A DNA stretch of 64,000 nucleotides, from assembly GCA_003970805.2 (NCBI GenBank), contig CP051152.1, positions 2,914,001 to 2,978,000 of the forward strand, in the 5' to 3' direction. Of this stretch, positions 42,048 through 51,269 are shown piece by piece; within the stretch, counting starts at the first letter, position 1, and each line of letters begins with the position of its first letter. The DNA is from Undibacterium piscinae. Lineage in GTDB: Bacteria; Pseudomonadota; Gammaproteobacteria; Burkholderiales; Burkholderiaceae_D. The notes beneath the pieces were generated by a model, which was given only the letters and a program-made list of their open reading frames with translations, did not search any database and was not told the origin of the DNA. A program made the position numbers and the translations under genes.

Positions 42048-42633
42048 GATTAAATAGACTGCCTTGTGAGCCTGGCTTAACTGCATCTGTAGCTGATGTC
42101 GGTAAGGGAGCAAGAGGCGCCGGCTTAGGAGCAATCGCAGGTTGGTTTAATAGTCGCGCTTCACGTCCCACAAATTTCCATTCACTAAGATGCGTCTTGT
42201 TTTCAAACTGCTCAAAGCCAGGCGCAAAGTTTCCCTGTTTGATAGGTTTTGCATTCGATAAGCTATACACGCCTACGATACTCAGCTTATCTAAACCCAT
42301 TACAAAGCCCCACTTAGTCTCACCGCTAATTGGGTCTGCATATAAAGTACGTAAGTGCCGCTTGGTGCTGGGGAAGCGCGGATCGCGCAATAACTGATCG
42401 AGTGTAGTGGGGCTTCGACGTTGTTCTGGCCCTGAAGCTTCCGCGTAACTGTTAAAGGCTGAGGTGAAGGCCGCACCGATTTCCAGCAAGTCTTGCTCCG
42501 CCGCACGGCGTTGTAACAAGGCTCCCATTTTCAAGGTACTGGCCGCGACTAATCCTATGATCGCTACTAAGACGATCAAACCCACATAGGTGAAGCCAGA
42601 TTGAATTTGTCGAGCGCTAGTTTTCACCCTCAT
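42034..42633 (-). CDS. minor pseudopilin-like protein, 199 aa
   Basis: Type IV prepilin-like N-terminus: SGFTYVGLIVLVAIIGLVAA (a variant of GFTLIELLV, with Tyr-Val instead of Leu-Ile at +3/+4), then a coiled AAEQDLLEIGAAFTSAFNSY. The C-terminal half is Pro-rich (PAIAPKPAPLAPLPTS). It is the last gene of the secretion-like operon and overlaps luxC convergently. Cleaved by a prepilin peptidase, it would be a minor pseudopilus component. Not assigned to a named Gsp subunit. Confidence 0.7.
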   Translation of the reverse strand: MRVKTSARQIQSGFTYVGLIVLVAIIGLVAASTLKMGALLQRRAAEQDLLEIGAAFTSAFNSYAEASGPEQRRSPTTLDQLLRDPRFPSTKRHLRTLYADPISGETKWGFVMGLDKLSIVGVYSLSNAKPIKQGNFAPGFEQFENKTHLSEWKFVGREARLLNQPAIAPKPAPLAPLPTSATDAVKPGSQGSLFNLTQP

Positions 42634-42637
42634 GCCA

Positions 42638-43033
42638 TCACCAGTCTAGATAGGGTTTACCATTACGATCATTGCCGCTGGCACCACTTTTGATGTTGTA
42701 GACATTACCTTTAGTGTCATCTTCTGGTGCCAAGATAATCCAGGTTTCCGTGCTTTCTGTAATCGGATCGATAGGTAGGGCTTTGAGATATTTTTTCTCG
42801 ACCAGTTGCACTAGGGTTTCTGGATAGCGCCCAGTGTCGGCATAATATTGATCTATCGTGCTGCGCATATTCCGTAAATTATCGGCCAGCATGGCCTCCT
42901 TCGCCGCATCTATGGTGGGGAAATAGCGCGGTACCGCCAGTGTCAACATCAGGGCGATAATGCCCAAGACCACCAATAATTCTATCAGCGTAAATCCCAT
43001 ACCTCGTCGCGTTAGACTTTTCATGTTTACCAT
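42638..43033 (-). CDS. GspG-like pseudopilin, 131 aa
   Basis: N-terminus GMGFTLIELLVVLGIIALML with the Glu at +5 of the mature form, then an alpha-helix and a compact C-terminal domain with TGRYPETLVQLVEKKYL and YNIKSGASGNDRNGKPYLDW. The pattern is that of GspG/PilE-like pseudopilins with a C-terminal calcium-type loop. It overlaps the upstream pseudopilin by 7 bases, so the two are translationally coupled. Confidence 0.8.
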   Translation of the reverse strand: MVNMKSLTRRGMGFTLIELLVVLGIIALMLTLAVPRYFPTIDAAKEAMLADNLRNMRSTIDQYYADTGRYPETLVQLVEKKYLKALPIDPITESTETWIILAPEDDTKGNVYNIKSGASGNDRNGKPYLDW

Positions 43034-43512
43034 TTTCTATACGGAATGCCGTTCAGGCCCAGTTTTTCCGAGGTCGAGTAAATGTCATAAACATCGGCGC
43101 CTTCACGCGGATCACTGGCCTCGCTGGCATAGCTGCGCTTGCCCCAAGTTTGAGACTCACTCAGCTCGGTATTGGGGTTGAATGGGTCGCGTGGTAAACG
43201 CCGCAAAAAAAACAGCTTCGCATGTTTGGGGCTGCTCAGATCCGTGACGCCTTCCACGAGTAATTCCAAACTCTCCGGATAAGAATTTCCAGCGCCCGAT
43301 CTGACGATACGACCTTCATCCGCCGCTGCTTTATAGGCATCAATGGCATGTCGTATCTCGTTCAATGCGGTACGCAATTGCCGTTCTTGCTGACGTTGTT
43401 GCGCCACCTGTTTCACTGGAATAGCCAGGCTAGCCAGCAAACCTAGAATCGCCAGAGTAACTAACAATTCTATGAGGGTAAAGCCGCGCAATTTATAGCA
43501 CTGGGTGGACAT
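43027..43512 (-). CDS. GspG-like pseudopilin, 161 aa
   Basis: N-terminus LRGFTLIELLVTLAILGLLA, followed by a helix and a globular domain (LPRDPFNPNTELSESQTWGK and YDIYSTSEKLGLNGIPYRKW). The DPFNP and final KW residues are typical of GspG-like pseudopilins. Starts one base inside the upstream secretin stop and overlaps the next gene. One of four prepilin-like genes in this operon. Confidence 0.85.
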   Translation of the reverse strand: MSTQCYKLRGFTLIELLVTLAILGLLASLAIPVKQVAQQRQQERQLRTALNEIRHAIDAYKAAADEGRIVRSGAGNSYPESLELLVEGVTDLSSPKHAKLFFLRRLPRDPFNPNTELSESQTWGKRSYASEASDPREGADVYDIYSTSEKLGLNGIPYRKW

Positions 43513-45431
43513 TATTTTTCCTGCTTCACTACCGGTTCTGTGCCAACCTCGGTCGCTGCTGGCCAGACCGGAATGAGCACGGGAGTGGCAACTGGCTCAA
43601 CTTTGGCGGGTGCTACTATCGCTGGGGCACGGGCCACAGCATCCGGCCGATTTCTAAAGTTAGCGTCCGTACCTGCGGAAAATTCGGAGGAATTCGCTTC
43701 CGGGCGGCGAATGTTACGTATCAGCCTGGGTGTGATAGAAAGCACGATTTCTGTTTTTTGCGTATCGTCTTTGGTGCTGCCAAACAGACGGCCAAGGAGC
43801 GGCAGATCGCCAACACCAGGAACTTTATTGCCATTGCTACGATCTTCATTGCTGATGAGACCGGCTAGTACCTGATTCTCACCATCTTTTAATTGCAATA
43901 CCGTGGTGGCTTTACGCGTCCCAATTTGGTAGCCGACGGTGCCGGATTTCGTGGTCATGGTTCCAAGTAAATTACTCACTTCCAGATCCACCCTGATCGC
44001 TACTTCATTATTCAGATAGATAGTCGGTTCTACATTGAGCGTTAAGCCGACATCGATGTAACTGACCGATTCCGATGCGAATCCGGCTGCGCCGGGAGAG
44101 ACGGTGGTGGTGACGCTCGGTAATTTTTCACCGATATGTACTTTAGCTTTCTCCCGGTTTCTGACTCTTATCCGCGGATTGGCAAGAGTGTTGGCGTCAC
44201 CATCCTTGGTGTTGGCATTGATGGTCACACTAGGTGGGGTAATCCCGATATTATTTTGATTTAAATTACGTAGATCCGCAATCGTAAAACCTACGCCGTT
44301 ACCAGCCGTTAAGGGCGACAATGCCAAACTAGCGGGCCATGCAACGCCAAGTTCAGTCAAGCGATTAGTCTTGACTTCGAGTATCTCTACTTCCAGCATG
44401 ACTTCAGCTTCTGGAATATCCTGTAAGGCGACTAATTTTTCTGCGAGACGTATAGACTCACGTGTGTCTCGCAAGATGACAAGATTGAGCTTTTCATCGA
44501 CCACAATGTCTTTGGATTTGAGTATGGTTTTAAGCGTATTGGCGACCAGCTTGGCATCTGCATTGGCAATAAAGAAGGTCTTTACCACCATTTCTTGGTA
44601 TTCCTTGAGTTTGGCGGCGCTATTCGGATAAATCATGATGGTGTTGGCATCGACGATTTGCTGCTCTAGCTGATTACTCATTAACAGGTAGTAAACCGCC
44701 AATTCTATACTGCTATTTTTTAATGAGATGGTGGCCTTCTGATCCGCCTTGACATCCTTATCGAAAACAAAATTTAAACCAGAGGTGCGGGCGATGACGT
44801 CAAATACCTGGCGCAAAGGCGTATCTTTAAATTGTATAGAAATTGGTTTCTTAAATTGCTTTGCTATCCCTGATTCTGCACTTGCCGCTTTGGGGCTTTC
44901 GGCGATAGACGCCAGCAAGCTACGTGCTTTTTGATTACCAGGGCTTTCTGCTAAGACGGCATTGAGTATCTGACGTGCGGTCTCGTTTTCTTTCATCTCT
45001 AGCGCAGTTGAGGCCGCCGCTATTTGTTTTTCCTGGCGCATATTTATTTCTAATGACCTCAAATCGTTACGCGCCCGCTCACTAGCAGCGTCCAATGCTA
45101 AAGCTTGGTTAAAACTATTTCTTGCCGCTTCGTTATTTCCCTCTTTTAAGAGTGCTTCACCCTGCTCCAGTAATTGCAGGACATTCTTGTCGCGGATACG
45201 TAGATAGGCAATCCTATATTCCGCGTTATACGGATCTGCACGCATGGCCTCCCTGTATTTGACAAGTCCCGCCTCGATTTGATCTTCAGCGACTAATTTT
45301 TTGGCATCCCTATACGCTATTTGAGCGGCACAGCCTGTTAAGCTCAGCAACAACAAAGGCAGGGCGAAGGATTTTAGCAAACGGAACAGCAGCGCATCCG
45401 ATGAGCGGTATTTTTGCGTTTGACTTAACAT
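43512..45431 (-). CDS. secretin (GspD/PilQ/MshL-like) lipoprotein
   Basis: 639 residues. Lipoprotein-type signal LLLLSLTGCAAQ (lipobox Cys at about residue 34). Residues ~40-175 are helical repeat (TPR-like). Then an N0-type domain (QFKDTPLRQVFDVIARTSGL), an N1-like domain, and the secretin core with LANPRIRVRNREKAKVHIGE, VGLTLNVEPTIYLNNEVAIR, NQVLAGLISNEDR and GDLPLLGRLFG, all of which mark outer-membrane secretins. The C-terminal ~80 residues are a Pro/Ala-rich tail. It is the outer-membrane channel of this system. Confidence 0.9.
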   Translation of the reverse strand: MLSQTQKYRSSDALLFRLLKSFALPLLLLSLTGCAAQIAYRDAKKLVAEDQIEAGLVKYREAMRADPYNAEYRIAYLRIRDKNVLQLLEQGEALLKEGNNEAARNSFNQALALDAASERARNDLRSLEINMRQEKQIAAASTALEMKENETARQILNAVLAESPGNQKARSLLASIAESPKAASAESGIAKQFKKPISIQFKDTPLRQVFDVIARTSGLNFVFDKDVKADQKATISLKNSSIELAVYYLLMSNQLEQQIVDANTIMIYPNSAAKLKEYQEMVVKTFFIANADAKLVANTLKTILKSKDIVVDEKLNLVILRDTRESIRLAEKLVALQDIPEAEVMLEVEILEVKTNRLTELGVAWPASLALSPLTAGNGVGFTIADLRNLNQNNIGITPPSVTINANTKDGDANTLANPRIRVRNREKAKVHIGEKLPSVTTTVSPGAAGFASESVSYIDVGLTLNVEPTIYLNNEVAIRVDLEVSNLLGTMTTKSGTVGYQIGTRKATTVLQLKDGENQVLAGLISNEDRSNGNKVPGVGDLPLLGRLFGSTKDDTQKTEIVLSITPRLIRNIRRPEANSSEFSAGTDANFRNRPDAVARAPAIVAPAKVEPVATPVLIPVWPAATEVGTEPVVKQEK

Positions 45432-45985
45432 CAGTCGAGAACTCCAATAGTGAGCTGTTGAATCTGATTCAACGGAAGGTAAGTGAAGGTGAGCAGCGGC
45501 GGTTTTATCTCGGCAACGCGATAGGTGCCATCGATGACGCTATTATTTTGGACGATGATAGTGCGATCACCGCGCCCCAGAAATACTTCCCAGGTGCCAT
45601 CGGCGAGGGATTTTCCCAAATACACAAACGGTAGTGGCGGCGCGCTAGGAGGCACGGGCGCTACGGGTATAAATTTGGCCGCTGGCGGCGGTGGCGGATT
45701 CCAGTTTTGATTTCCAAACATTGCCACTGCTGAGACGGTCGTGCTATCACCCATACTGTCTTCGGGTGCTAATTTGGGGCGTGGCAGTATGCTTTCTATC
45801 CTCACGCTGGCGCTGACGGCAGCGCTAGATACTGGCGATTTTATAGTTGAGGTCGCCGCTGTTTTTGCAGGTGTGGCGCGCGCTACTGCTTCTGCCACGC
45901 CCCCAGCAGGAGTTTTATCTCCAAACAAAGCGACGCCAGCTGCGAGCAAGAGACACAACCCCATTACTAAATGGCGCGTCTTCAT
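45431..45985 (-). CDS. GspC/PilP-like periplasmic subunit
   Basis: 184 residues. A short N-terminal membrane segment (MKTRHLVMGLCLLLAAGVAL), a Pro-rich linker (NWNPPPPPAAKFIPVAPVPP), then a small beta domain (PFVYLGKSLADGTWEVFLGR and RVAEIKPPLLTFTYLPLNQI). The layout matches GspC or PilP homology-region proteins that connect the inner-membrane platform to the secretin. It abuts the secretin (stop/start share a base). Family named from layout only. Confidence 0.65.
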   Translation of the reverse strand: MKTRHLVMGLCLLLAAGVALFGDKTPAGGVAEAVARATPAKTAATSTIKSPVSSAAVSASVRIESILPRPKLAPEDSMGDSTTVSAVAMFGNQNWNPPPPPAAKFIPVAPVPPSAPPLPFVYLGKSLADGTWEVFLGRGDRTIIVQNNSVIDGTYRVAEIKPPLLTFTYLPLNQIQQLTIGVLD

Positions 45986-46548
45986 GGCGATCCCTTTTTC
46001 GCTACGTCATGTAGATACAGGCTCAGATGCAAACGCGCTTCTGGCAGGTTGTCGTTGACACTATCACGTTTAAAGCTAATTTCATTCAATGCCGAAAACG
46101 GTATCACATCCAGAGTCTGGAGTACAAACTGCCAGATGGACTGATAAGGGCCTTTGACTGGCAAAACTATCTGGTAGGTATAGACCTGAGAATTTTTATC
46201 ATAATTTAATTTGTACTGCCCCTTGGTCAGGCTTAAAGCATTTTTATTTGCCAATGCGAATATGGTTTTCAGTTGTTGCTCCGCATAGCGCCGCTCGCCC
46301 AAGCTATCATAAAAAACCGCCAGATTCTGAAACTCGTTGGTCGTCGGTATAGGGTTATCTTTTTTCTCTAATTTAGCTAGATTAGCGATTGGCTCCGGTG
46401 ATGCTAGCGTTCTAGCATATGAAAAATAAGCCAAGCAGGCTAGGCATGCTAATACTAGCAAGACGATCCCAGTTGAGGCGATGAGCCCGCGTTGCTGTAG
46501 CCATAAACGCGTCTGCAATTGAAGCATAGTGAAAGTAGAGAAATTCAT
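45982..46548 (-). CDS. PilO/GspM-like inner-membrane assembly subunit
   Basis: 188 residues. One N-terminal membrane segment (residues ~22-44, LIASTGIVLLVLACLACLAY), a coiled-coil region, then a ferredoxin-like domain with LKTIFALANKNALSLTKGQY and IVLPVKGPYQSIWQFVLQTL. This is the plan of PilO/GspM proteins. Overlaps neighbours by four bases on each side, as in a tightly coupled operon. Confidence 0.7.
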   Translation of the reverse strand: MNFSTFTMLQLQTRLWLQQRGLIASTGIVLLVLACLACLAYFSYARTLASPEPIANLAKLEKKDNPIPTTNEFQNLAVFYDSLGERRYAEQQLKTIFALANKNALSLTKGQYKLNYDKNSQVYTYQIVLPVKGPYQSIWQFVLQTLDVIPFSALNEISFKRDSVNDNLPEARLHLSLYLHDVAKKGSP

Positions 46549-47093
46549 GGCTTGCTAGCTTTTTCTGACCATTGCAGATCTAGTTGAAAGCGCCAGGGTC
46601 TATTCGCGTCTTGTTCATTTATTTCATGTTTGTTCAAGACTACGCTGACAAAAAAATCTTGTAATTTTAGTCTGTCAATATAGGACAACATATCATCACT
46701 GTTTTTAGTTTCTGCTGTGATTTTCAATAAGCGCGATTTTGCCTCAGGCTCCAGAGCTAGCAGCGCGACTTTTTCGTTAGTTGCTTCGTCTAATGCATAC
46801 TGCAACTCGCGCCATGGCAGATTGAGCTGCAACACAACTTGATTTACGGCACTTGCCTGTGCCACTGGGATGTCAAGTTTTTTGACCGGCACTATTTGAC
46901 TATCGCGCGCCTTCAAAATTTTATTTCTAGCCGCTTGCTGCTCTTGTTGCAGCGCCCGAGCTTGGAGTATCGTATAACTAATTGCTAGGCAGGCTGCCAC
47001 ACCAAGGATAAAAATAAACCAGTACAACGGCGCAGTATGCCAGATCGTCCGGCGCAGACTATTCTTTGCAAAATCAATTTTAATTTTTTTCAT
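46545..47093 (-). CDS. PilN-like inner-membrane assembly subunit
   Basis: 182 residues. The N-terminus IKIDFAKNSLRRT is followed by one membrane helix (LYWFIFILGVAACLAISYTI) and a coiled coil (ARALQQEQQAARNKILKARD), then a ferredoxin-like domain. The short cytoplasmic PilN-like sequence before the helix would bind the PilM-like protein encoded just upstream. Overlaps the next gene by four bases. Confidence 0.7.
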   Translation of the reverse strand: MKKIKIDFAKNSLRRTIWHTAPLYWFIFILGVAACLAISYTILQARALQQEQQAARNKILKARDSQIVPVKKLDIPVAQASAVNQVVLQLNLPWRELQYALDEATNEKVALLALEPEAKSRLLKITAETKNSDDMLSYIDRLKLQDFFVSVVLNKHEINEQDANRPWRFQLDLQWSEKASKP

Positions 47094-47908
47094 AGAGCTA
47101 CTCCTGTCAGGGCTAACTCTACACCAGCGCTATACGCTGGCATTCCTCGTCTTGCCTGGTCTAGCCGGCTACAGTTGAGTGCTGCGGTCTCTTGCCTCCA
47201 ATTCGGACTGAATTTCCCACATATTTGTAAATGCTTTGGAACTGCAATATTCAGCAATAAACCTAGTTTCGCCAGATATGCTTGCAGCCATTCATAACTT
47301 GCTTCTGCCGGCACTAAAATACTGTGCAGAGCGCAGATGTTTGATTTTTCGATTAAAGCCACGCTTAGCACTTGATCGCTGATCGAAGCGAACCATGCTC
47401 CTGGCGTGAGCTTGGCACTCCAGCGGTTCCACGCCAAAACAAATTGCGGTGCTATCTCGACCAAAGCCAATTGATGTGCATCTGCTTGTTGTGTCAGTAC
47501 CTTAAGTATCGTATGTGGTACTGCAGCGGCAAAAAATGATCGCTGCACCTGCCAGTCGGCACTCATCTGCCAATCGCCGATTGGCTCGCCAAACAAAGAG
47601 AGAAAACGCATGGCCGCCGCTGCCTGTATATCCGCGATGCGAGTGCTTCCTAGTGGCGGGCTTACCTGCCAAAGCCGGACTAAATCGTCAGCCAGCACTA
47701 TCGTCGTTGGGAGTTTATTTGCGCCTATTCCTTGCAGGCTTTGTTGCAGCCGTAGGCTTAACTGGTCTGGCGTGTAGCTATCGACTGCCGTATATTTTTG
47801 CTCTGAAAGCACTGTTACAGCTGGTCCGCGCCAGCGGCTGATACGCAGCACAGTGACGCTGTCACCTGTAATGCCGATTCTTAATGATTGCCCGAAACGT
47901 TTAAGCAT
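47090..47908 (-). CDS. PilM/GspL-like cytoplasmic assembly subunit
   Basis: 272 residues, no membrane segment. Although divergent, it keeps the actin-like ATPase plan of PilM/GspL N-terminal domains: an initial strand pair (LRIGITGDSVTVLRISRW), ADDLVRLWQVSPP, AAVPHTILKVLTQQADAHQL and a final strand-helix segment. It is located between the ATPase and the PilN-like gene, the usual place of PilM-type partners. The family call is inferred from position and secondary-structure impression. Confidence 0.6.
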   Translation of the reverse strand: MLKRFGQSLRIGITGDSVTVLRISRWRGPAVTVLSEQKYTAVDSYTPDQLSLRLQQSLQGIGANKLPTTIVLADDLVRLWQVSPPLGSTRIADIQAAAAMRFLSLFGEPIGDWQMSADWQVQRSFFAAAVPHTILKVLTQQADAHQLALVEIAPQFVLAWNRWSAKLTPGAWFASISDQVLSVALIEKSNICALHSILVPAEASYEWLQAYLAKLGLLLNIAVPKHLQICGKFSPNWRQETAALNCSRLDQARRGMPAYSAGVELALTGVAL

Positions 47909-49592
47909 GCAAAGTCACCCGCTTGATTTCTGTTAGCGTAGTGGCGCCGCGTCTTACTAAATCCAAAGCCGCTAAACGCAGGCTTCTAGTGCCATTGGCG
48001 TAGGCCGCTGCTTTGATTTGGCGTATCGGACGTTTGTCGACGATCAGCTCGCGAATTTCGTCATTCAAAGTTAGAATTTCGGCGATGGAACGTCGCCCCT
48101 TGTAGCCAGTGCCACGGCAATCGCCGCAGCCTTTTCCCTGCATGAACTGAAAATCCTGCACTTCTATGCGCGACAGATTAACGCTCGCTAATTCAGCATC
48201 GCTAGGCACATGAGGGCTGGCGCAATGCGGGCAATTCATACGTACTAAACGTTGCGCCCAAATGCCATTAAGTGCAGAAACGAAGGCATACGGATCGATG
48301 CCCATGTGGGTGAAGCGACCAAATACGTCAAACACATTATTCGCATGCACCGTGGTCAAGACCAAGTGACCAGTCAGCGCAGACTGTACGGCAATTTCCG
48401 CTGTTTCGCGGTCGCGAATTTCACCGACCATAATTTTGTCCGGGTCATGCCGCAAGATGGAGCGCAAGCCCTTGGCAAAAGTCAGGCCTTTTTTTTCATT
48501 TACCGGGATTTGTAAAATTCCAGGTAACTGATATTCAACCGGATCTTCGATGGTGATGATTTTTTCGCGGCCATTATGAATTTCAGTTAATGCCGCATAC
48601 AGAGTTGTGGTTTTACCAGATCCAGTTGGGCCGGTGACTAGCAACATGCCATACGCTTCTTGCGCTAAGGCTCGCAAACTAACCAGCGACGCCATATCAA
48701 AGCCCAGCGATTCTAGTGTCAGCGCGCCATAGGCTTCTATCATGGCGCGCTTATCGAGTATCCGTATCACTGCATCCTCGCCATGAATACTCGGCATGAT
48801 GGAGACGCGCAAGTCGATCTCACGTCCACCAGTTTCTACCCTAAAGCTGCCGTCCTGCGGTACCCGTCTTTCGGCGATATCAAGTTCCGCCAGCACTTTC
48901 AGGCGTGAGATAACTTGTTCGGCTAGCTCCACACCATTGACTGAGGTGGCGTGATCTAGCACACCGTCAACCCTATATTTAACCGCTAAACCGGCCGACG
49001 TGCTTTCCAGGTGAATGTCAGAAGCACTTGCTTTTAAGGCGTCATACAAAGTTGAATTGACTAGCTTGACAGCTGGGCTAGCCGCCTCTGACACCGAGGC
49101 AAATGATAGATTAGCCGCGGTTTTGTGATCGCGCTTCGTATCGATGGCACCTGGCAATAAATTATCGACCGCACGTGCCGATTCCTCCTGCTTGGAAAGA
49201 TAGGCCTGAATGTCAGACTGCAAGGCTAATTTTATTGGAAGTGCTTGTCGGATACTCGCATTGGCACGATGACTCAGCCAGGTCTGCAAATCAAGATCAA
49301 AAGGATCTGCGATCACTGCGATGACGATTTGATCGACATCGCGTAACAATACACAGTGGCGCGCCATCGCTAGTGATAGCGGGAGCAAATCAAAAGCCGG
49401 CTTTAAACCCAGCATATCTGCCGTTTCCAATACTGCTAAGCCAAATGGCAGTGCCAGTCCCTTTACTATTTGACGCGGATCATTGCCACTCAATTCCTCT
49501 AATTCTGTGATCAAGGGACGTTGTGATATTTGACTTTGAGTGCGGGCACGTGCCAGTAATGCTGCATCAATCGTCATTCCCTGGCCCATCAT
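47901..49592 (-). CDS. gspE: GspE/PilB-type secretion ATPase
   Basis: 563 residues. N-terminal MshEN-like domain (about 10-140), then the ATPase core: LLVTGPTGSGKTTTLYAALT (Walker A), Asp box around IITIEDPVEYQLPG, KIMVGEIRDRETAEIAVQSA (Walker B) and ALTGHLVLTTVHANN (His box). The metal-binding domain has two CxxC pairs (MNCPHCASPH and GCGDCRGTGYKGR). It powers pseudopilus assembly. Overlaps the neighbours by a few bases. Confidence 0.93.
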   Translation of the reverse strand: MMGQGMTIDAALLARARTQSQISQRPLITELEELSGNDPRQIVKGLALPFGLAVLETADMLGLKPAFDLLPLSLAMARHCVLLRDVDQIVIAVIADPFDLDLQTWLSHRANASIRQALPIKLALQSDIQAYLSKQEESARAVDNLLPGAIDTKRDHKTAANLSFASVSEAASPAVKLVNSTLYDALKASASDIHLESTSAGLAVKYRVDGVLDHATSVNGVELAEQVISRLKVLAELDIAERRVPQDGSFRVETGGREIDLRVSIMPSIHGEDAVIRILDKRAMIEAYGALTLESLGFDMASLVSLRALAQEAYGMLLVTGPTGSGKTTTLYAALTEIHNGREKIITIEDPVEYQLPGILQIPVNEKKGLTFAKGLRSILRHDPDKIMVGEIRDRETAEIAVQSALTGHLVLTTVHANNVFDVFGRFTHMGIDPYAFVSALNGIWAQRLVRMNCPHCASPHVPSDAELASVNLSRIEVQDFQFMQGKGCGDCRGTGYKGRRSIAEILTLNDEIRELIVDKRPIRQIKAAAYANGTRSLRLAALDLVRRGATTLTEIKRVTLHA

Positions 49593-50785
49593 GACATGTC
49601 TCCGGCCAGATCAAAAATCGGCATATACAGCAAGACCACGATGGCACCAACGATCAAGCCTATCGCGGCCATTAATAGAGGTTCAAACGTGCGTGTAAAC
49701 CTATCTATCCAGCGACTGATTTCGCCATCGTAAAATGCTGCCGATTGTGTCAACATAGGTCCCATGTCGCCGGTACGTTCTCCCACGCGTAACATGCGTA
49801 ATGAAATTGGCGTAGTCAGTTTATTTTCCTCAAAGGCGATCGACAGCGACATGCCTGACTCTATCATGCTGCGGGCGTTGTTTAAGCCGACTCTGACCGT
49901 CGGCGTAACCATATCCTGCACCGTGCTAATCGCCTGCACGATAGGGATGCCGCCTTCTATCAACATGCCCAAGGTCAGATACAGACGGGATAATTGATAG
50001 ACATGCACGCGCTCACCAACGCCAGGCAATTTGGCTAAAATACGGGCAATGCCACCTTGCGCCAGCATACGACGTACCAATACAAAGCCGAGGCTAAGGA
50101 TGCCGACTATCGCCGCAAATAAGAGCGCACCGTGATTCGCGGCAAATTGCCCCCAGCTCAACAATAATTGCGACATCCACGGCAAATTACGTCCGGCACC
50201 TTGATACACTTCGGCAAAGCGTGGCACTACATAGGTGATCAGGAAGGCACTGACACCGCCCCCTACACCGAGCAAAATCATAGGATAAATTGCGGCACTG
50301 ATGATTTTTCCGCGCACGATATCGATGCGTTGCTGATAGTCGATAAAGCGGGTAAGTGAACGCGGAAGATCACTGGTGCCCTCAGCGGCTTTGACTATAC
50401 CTACATATAAAGGCGGGAACAGATTAGCTTGTTCAGCTAACACTGCGGAGAAGCGTTTGCCCTCGCGCAAACCAGCTAACAAGCGTCCCAATACCGAGTG
50501 CGTGGCGGCGTTGGCTTCTTTTTCTTGTAAGGCTTCGAGTGCTTCAACCACGCCTAATCCTGCGCTCAATAGTGCCAATAATTCTTGACTGAACAGCACT
50601 AGGGAAAGCGTGCTTTTGGGTTGGCCGCTGCGTCCTTTGCGCCAACTAGCCTGTGCAGGATTGATCGCGCTAACGAATAGACCACGGGCCTCAAGTTGGC
50701 GGCGCGCATCGGCCTCGTCAACTGCTTCGATAGTCAATAGGGATATCACTAAATCGGGCGCTAAGGCTCGAACATCGTACCGCAT
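49589..50785 (-). CDS. gspF: GspF/PilC-type inner-membrane platform protein
   Basis: 398 residues. Two copies of the T2SSF domain: LSLVLFSQELLALLSAGLGV in the first and QLSRLYLTLGMLIEGGIPIV in the second. Membrane segments near 165-190, 215-240 and 368-390. A short N-terminal soluble domain precedes the first repeat. It forms the inner-membrane platform for the ATPase. Overlaps the ATPase gene by four bases. Confidence 0.93.
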   Translation of the reverse strand: MRYDVRALAPDLVISLLTIEAVDEADARRQLEARGLFVSAINPAQASWRKGRSGQPKSTLSLVLFSQELLALLSAGLGVVEALEALQEKEANAATHSVLGRLLAGLREGKRFSAVLAEQANLFPPLYVGIVKAAEGTSDLPRSLTRFIDYQQRIDIVRGKIISAAIYPMILLGVGGGVSAFLITYVVPRFAEVYQGAGRNLPWMSQLLLSWGQFAANHGALLFAAIVGILSLGFVLVRRMLAQGGIARILAKLPGVGERVHVYQLSRLYLTLGMLIEGGIPIVQAISTVQDMVTPTVRVGLNNARSMIESGMSLSIAFEENKLTTPISLRMLRVGERTGDMGPMLTQSAAFYDGEISRWIDRFTRTFEPLLMAAIGLIVGAIVVLLYMPIFDLAGDMS

Positions 50786-50819
50786 GGCGCTTAACTCATC
50801 TTAGGGTGAACAGTGGCAA

Positions 50820-51269
50820 TTAGTTGCTGATATCGGCGTCTTCACCGCTACCGCCAGGCTGACCATCGCGTCCAAAGGAGACGATTTCAAAATCAGATTT
50901 AGCTCCCGGCGAACGGTAAATATAGGGATGCCCCCAAGGATCTGGTGGAACAGCTTTTTTAAGGTAAGGGCCATTCCATTTCGCGGCATTGGCTGCCGGT
51001 GCGCTCAGTAAGGCGCCTAAACCTTCTTCACTATTTGGATAATGACCAAGATCTAAACGATAGGTGTCTAAGGATTTTTCGAAAGCCTCGATTTGGGCTT
51101 TGGCAATCGTCACTTCAGATTTACCTAATTGTGAGAAATACTTTGGGCCTACGTAAGCCGCTAACAAACCGATAATTACGATAACAACCAGTAATTCTAA
51201 TAGGGTAAAACCCTCATGTTTAGTCTTCGATTGCAAGTTCTTGTTGTCGCTATTTTTTACTTCACGCAT
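50820..51269 (-). CDS. gspG: GspG-type major pseudopilin
   Basis: 149 residues. Prepilin signature HEGFTLLELLVVIVIIGLLA with a basic leader before it, then AYVGPKYFSQLGKSEVTIAK, TYRLDLGHYPNSEEGLGALL and the C-terminal DPWGHPYIYRSPGAKSDFEI ending GQPGGSGEDADISN. The GHYP and DPWG..Y motifs and GEDADI calcium site mark a true GspG major pseudopilin. It is the first gene of the - strand operon. A prepilin peptidase is not seen in this window. Confidence 0.93.
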   Translation of the reverse strand: MREVKNSDNKNLQSKTKHEGFTLLELLVVIVIIGLLAAYVGPKYFSQLGKSEVTIAKAQIEAFEKSLDTYRLDLGHYPNSEEGLGALLSAPAANAAKWNGPYLKKAVPPDPWGHPYIYRSPGAKSDFEIVSFGRDGQPGGSGEDADISN

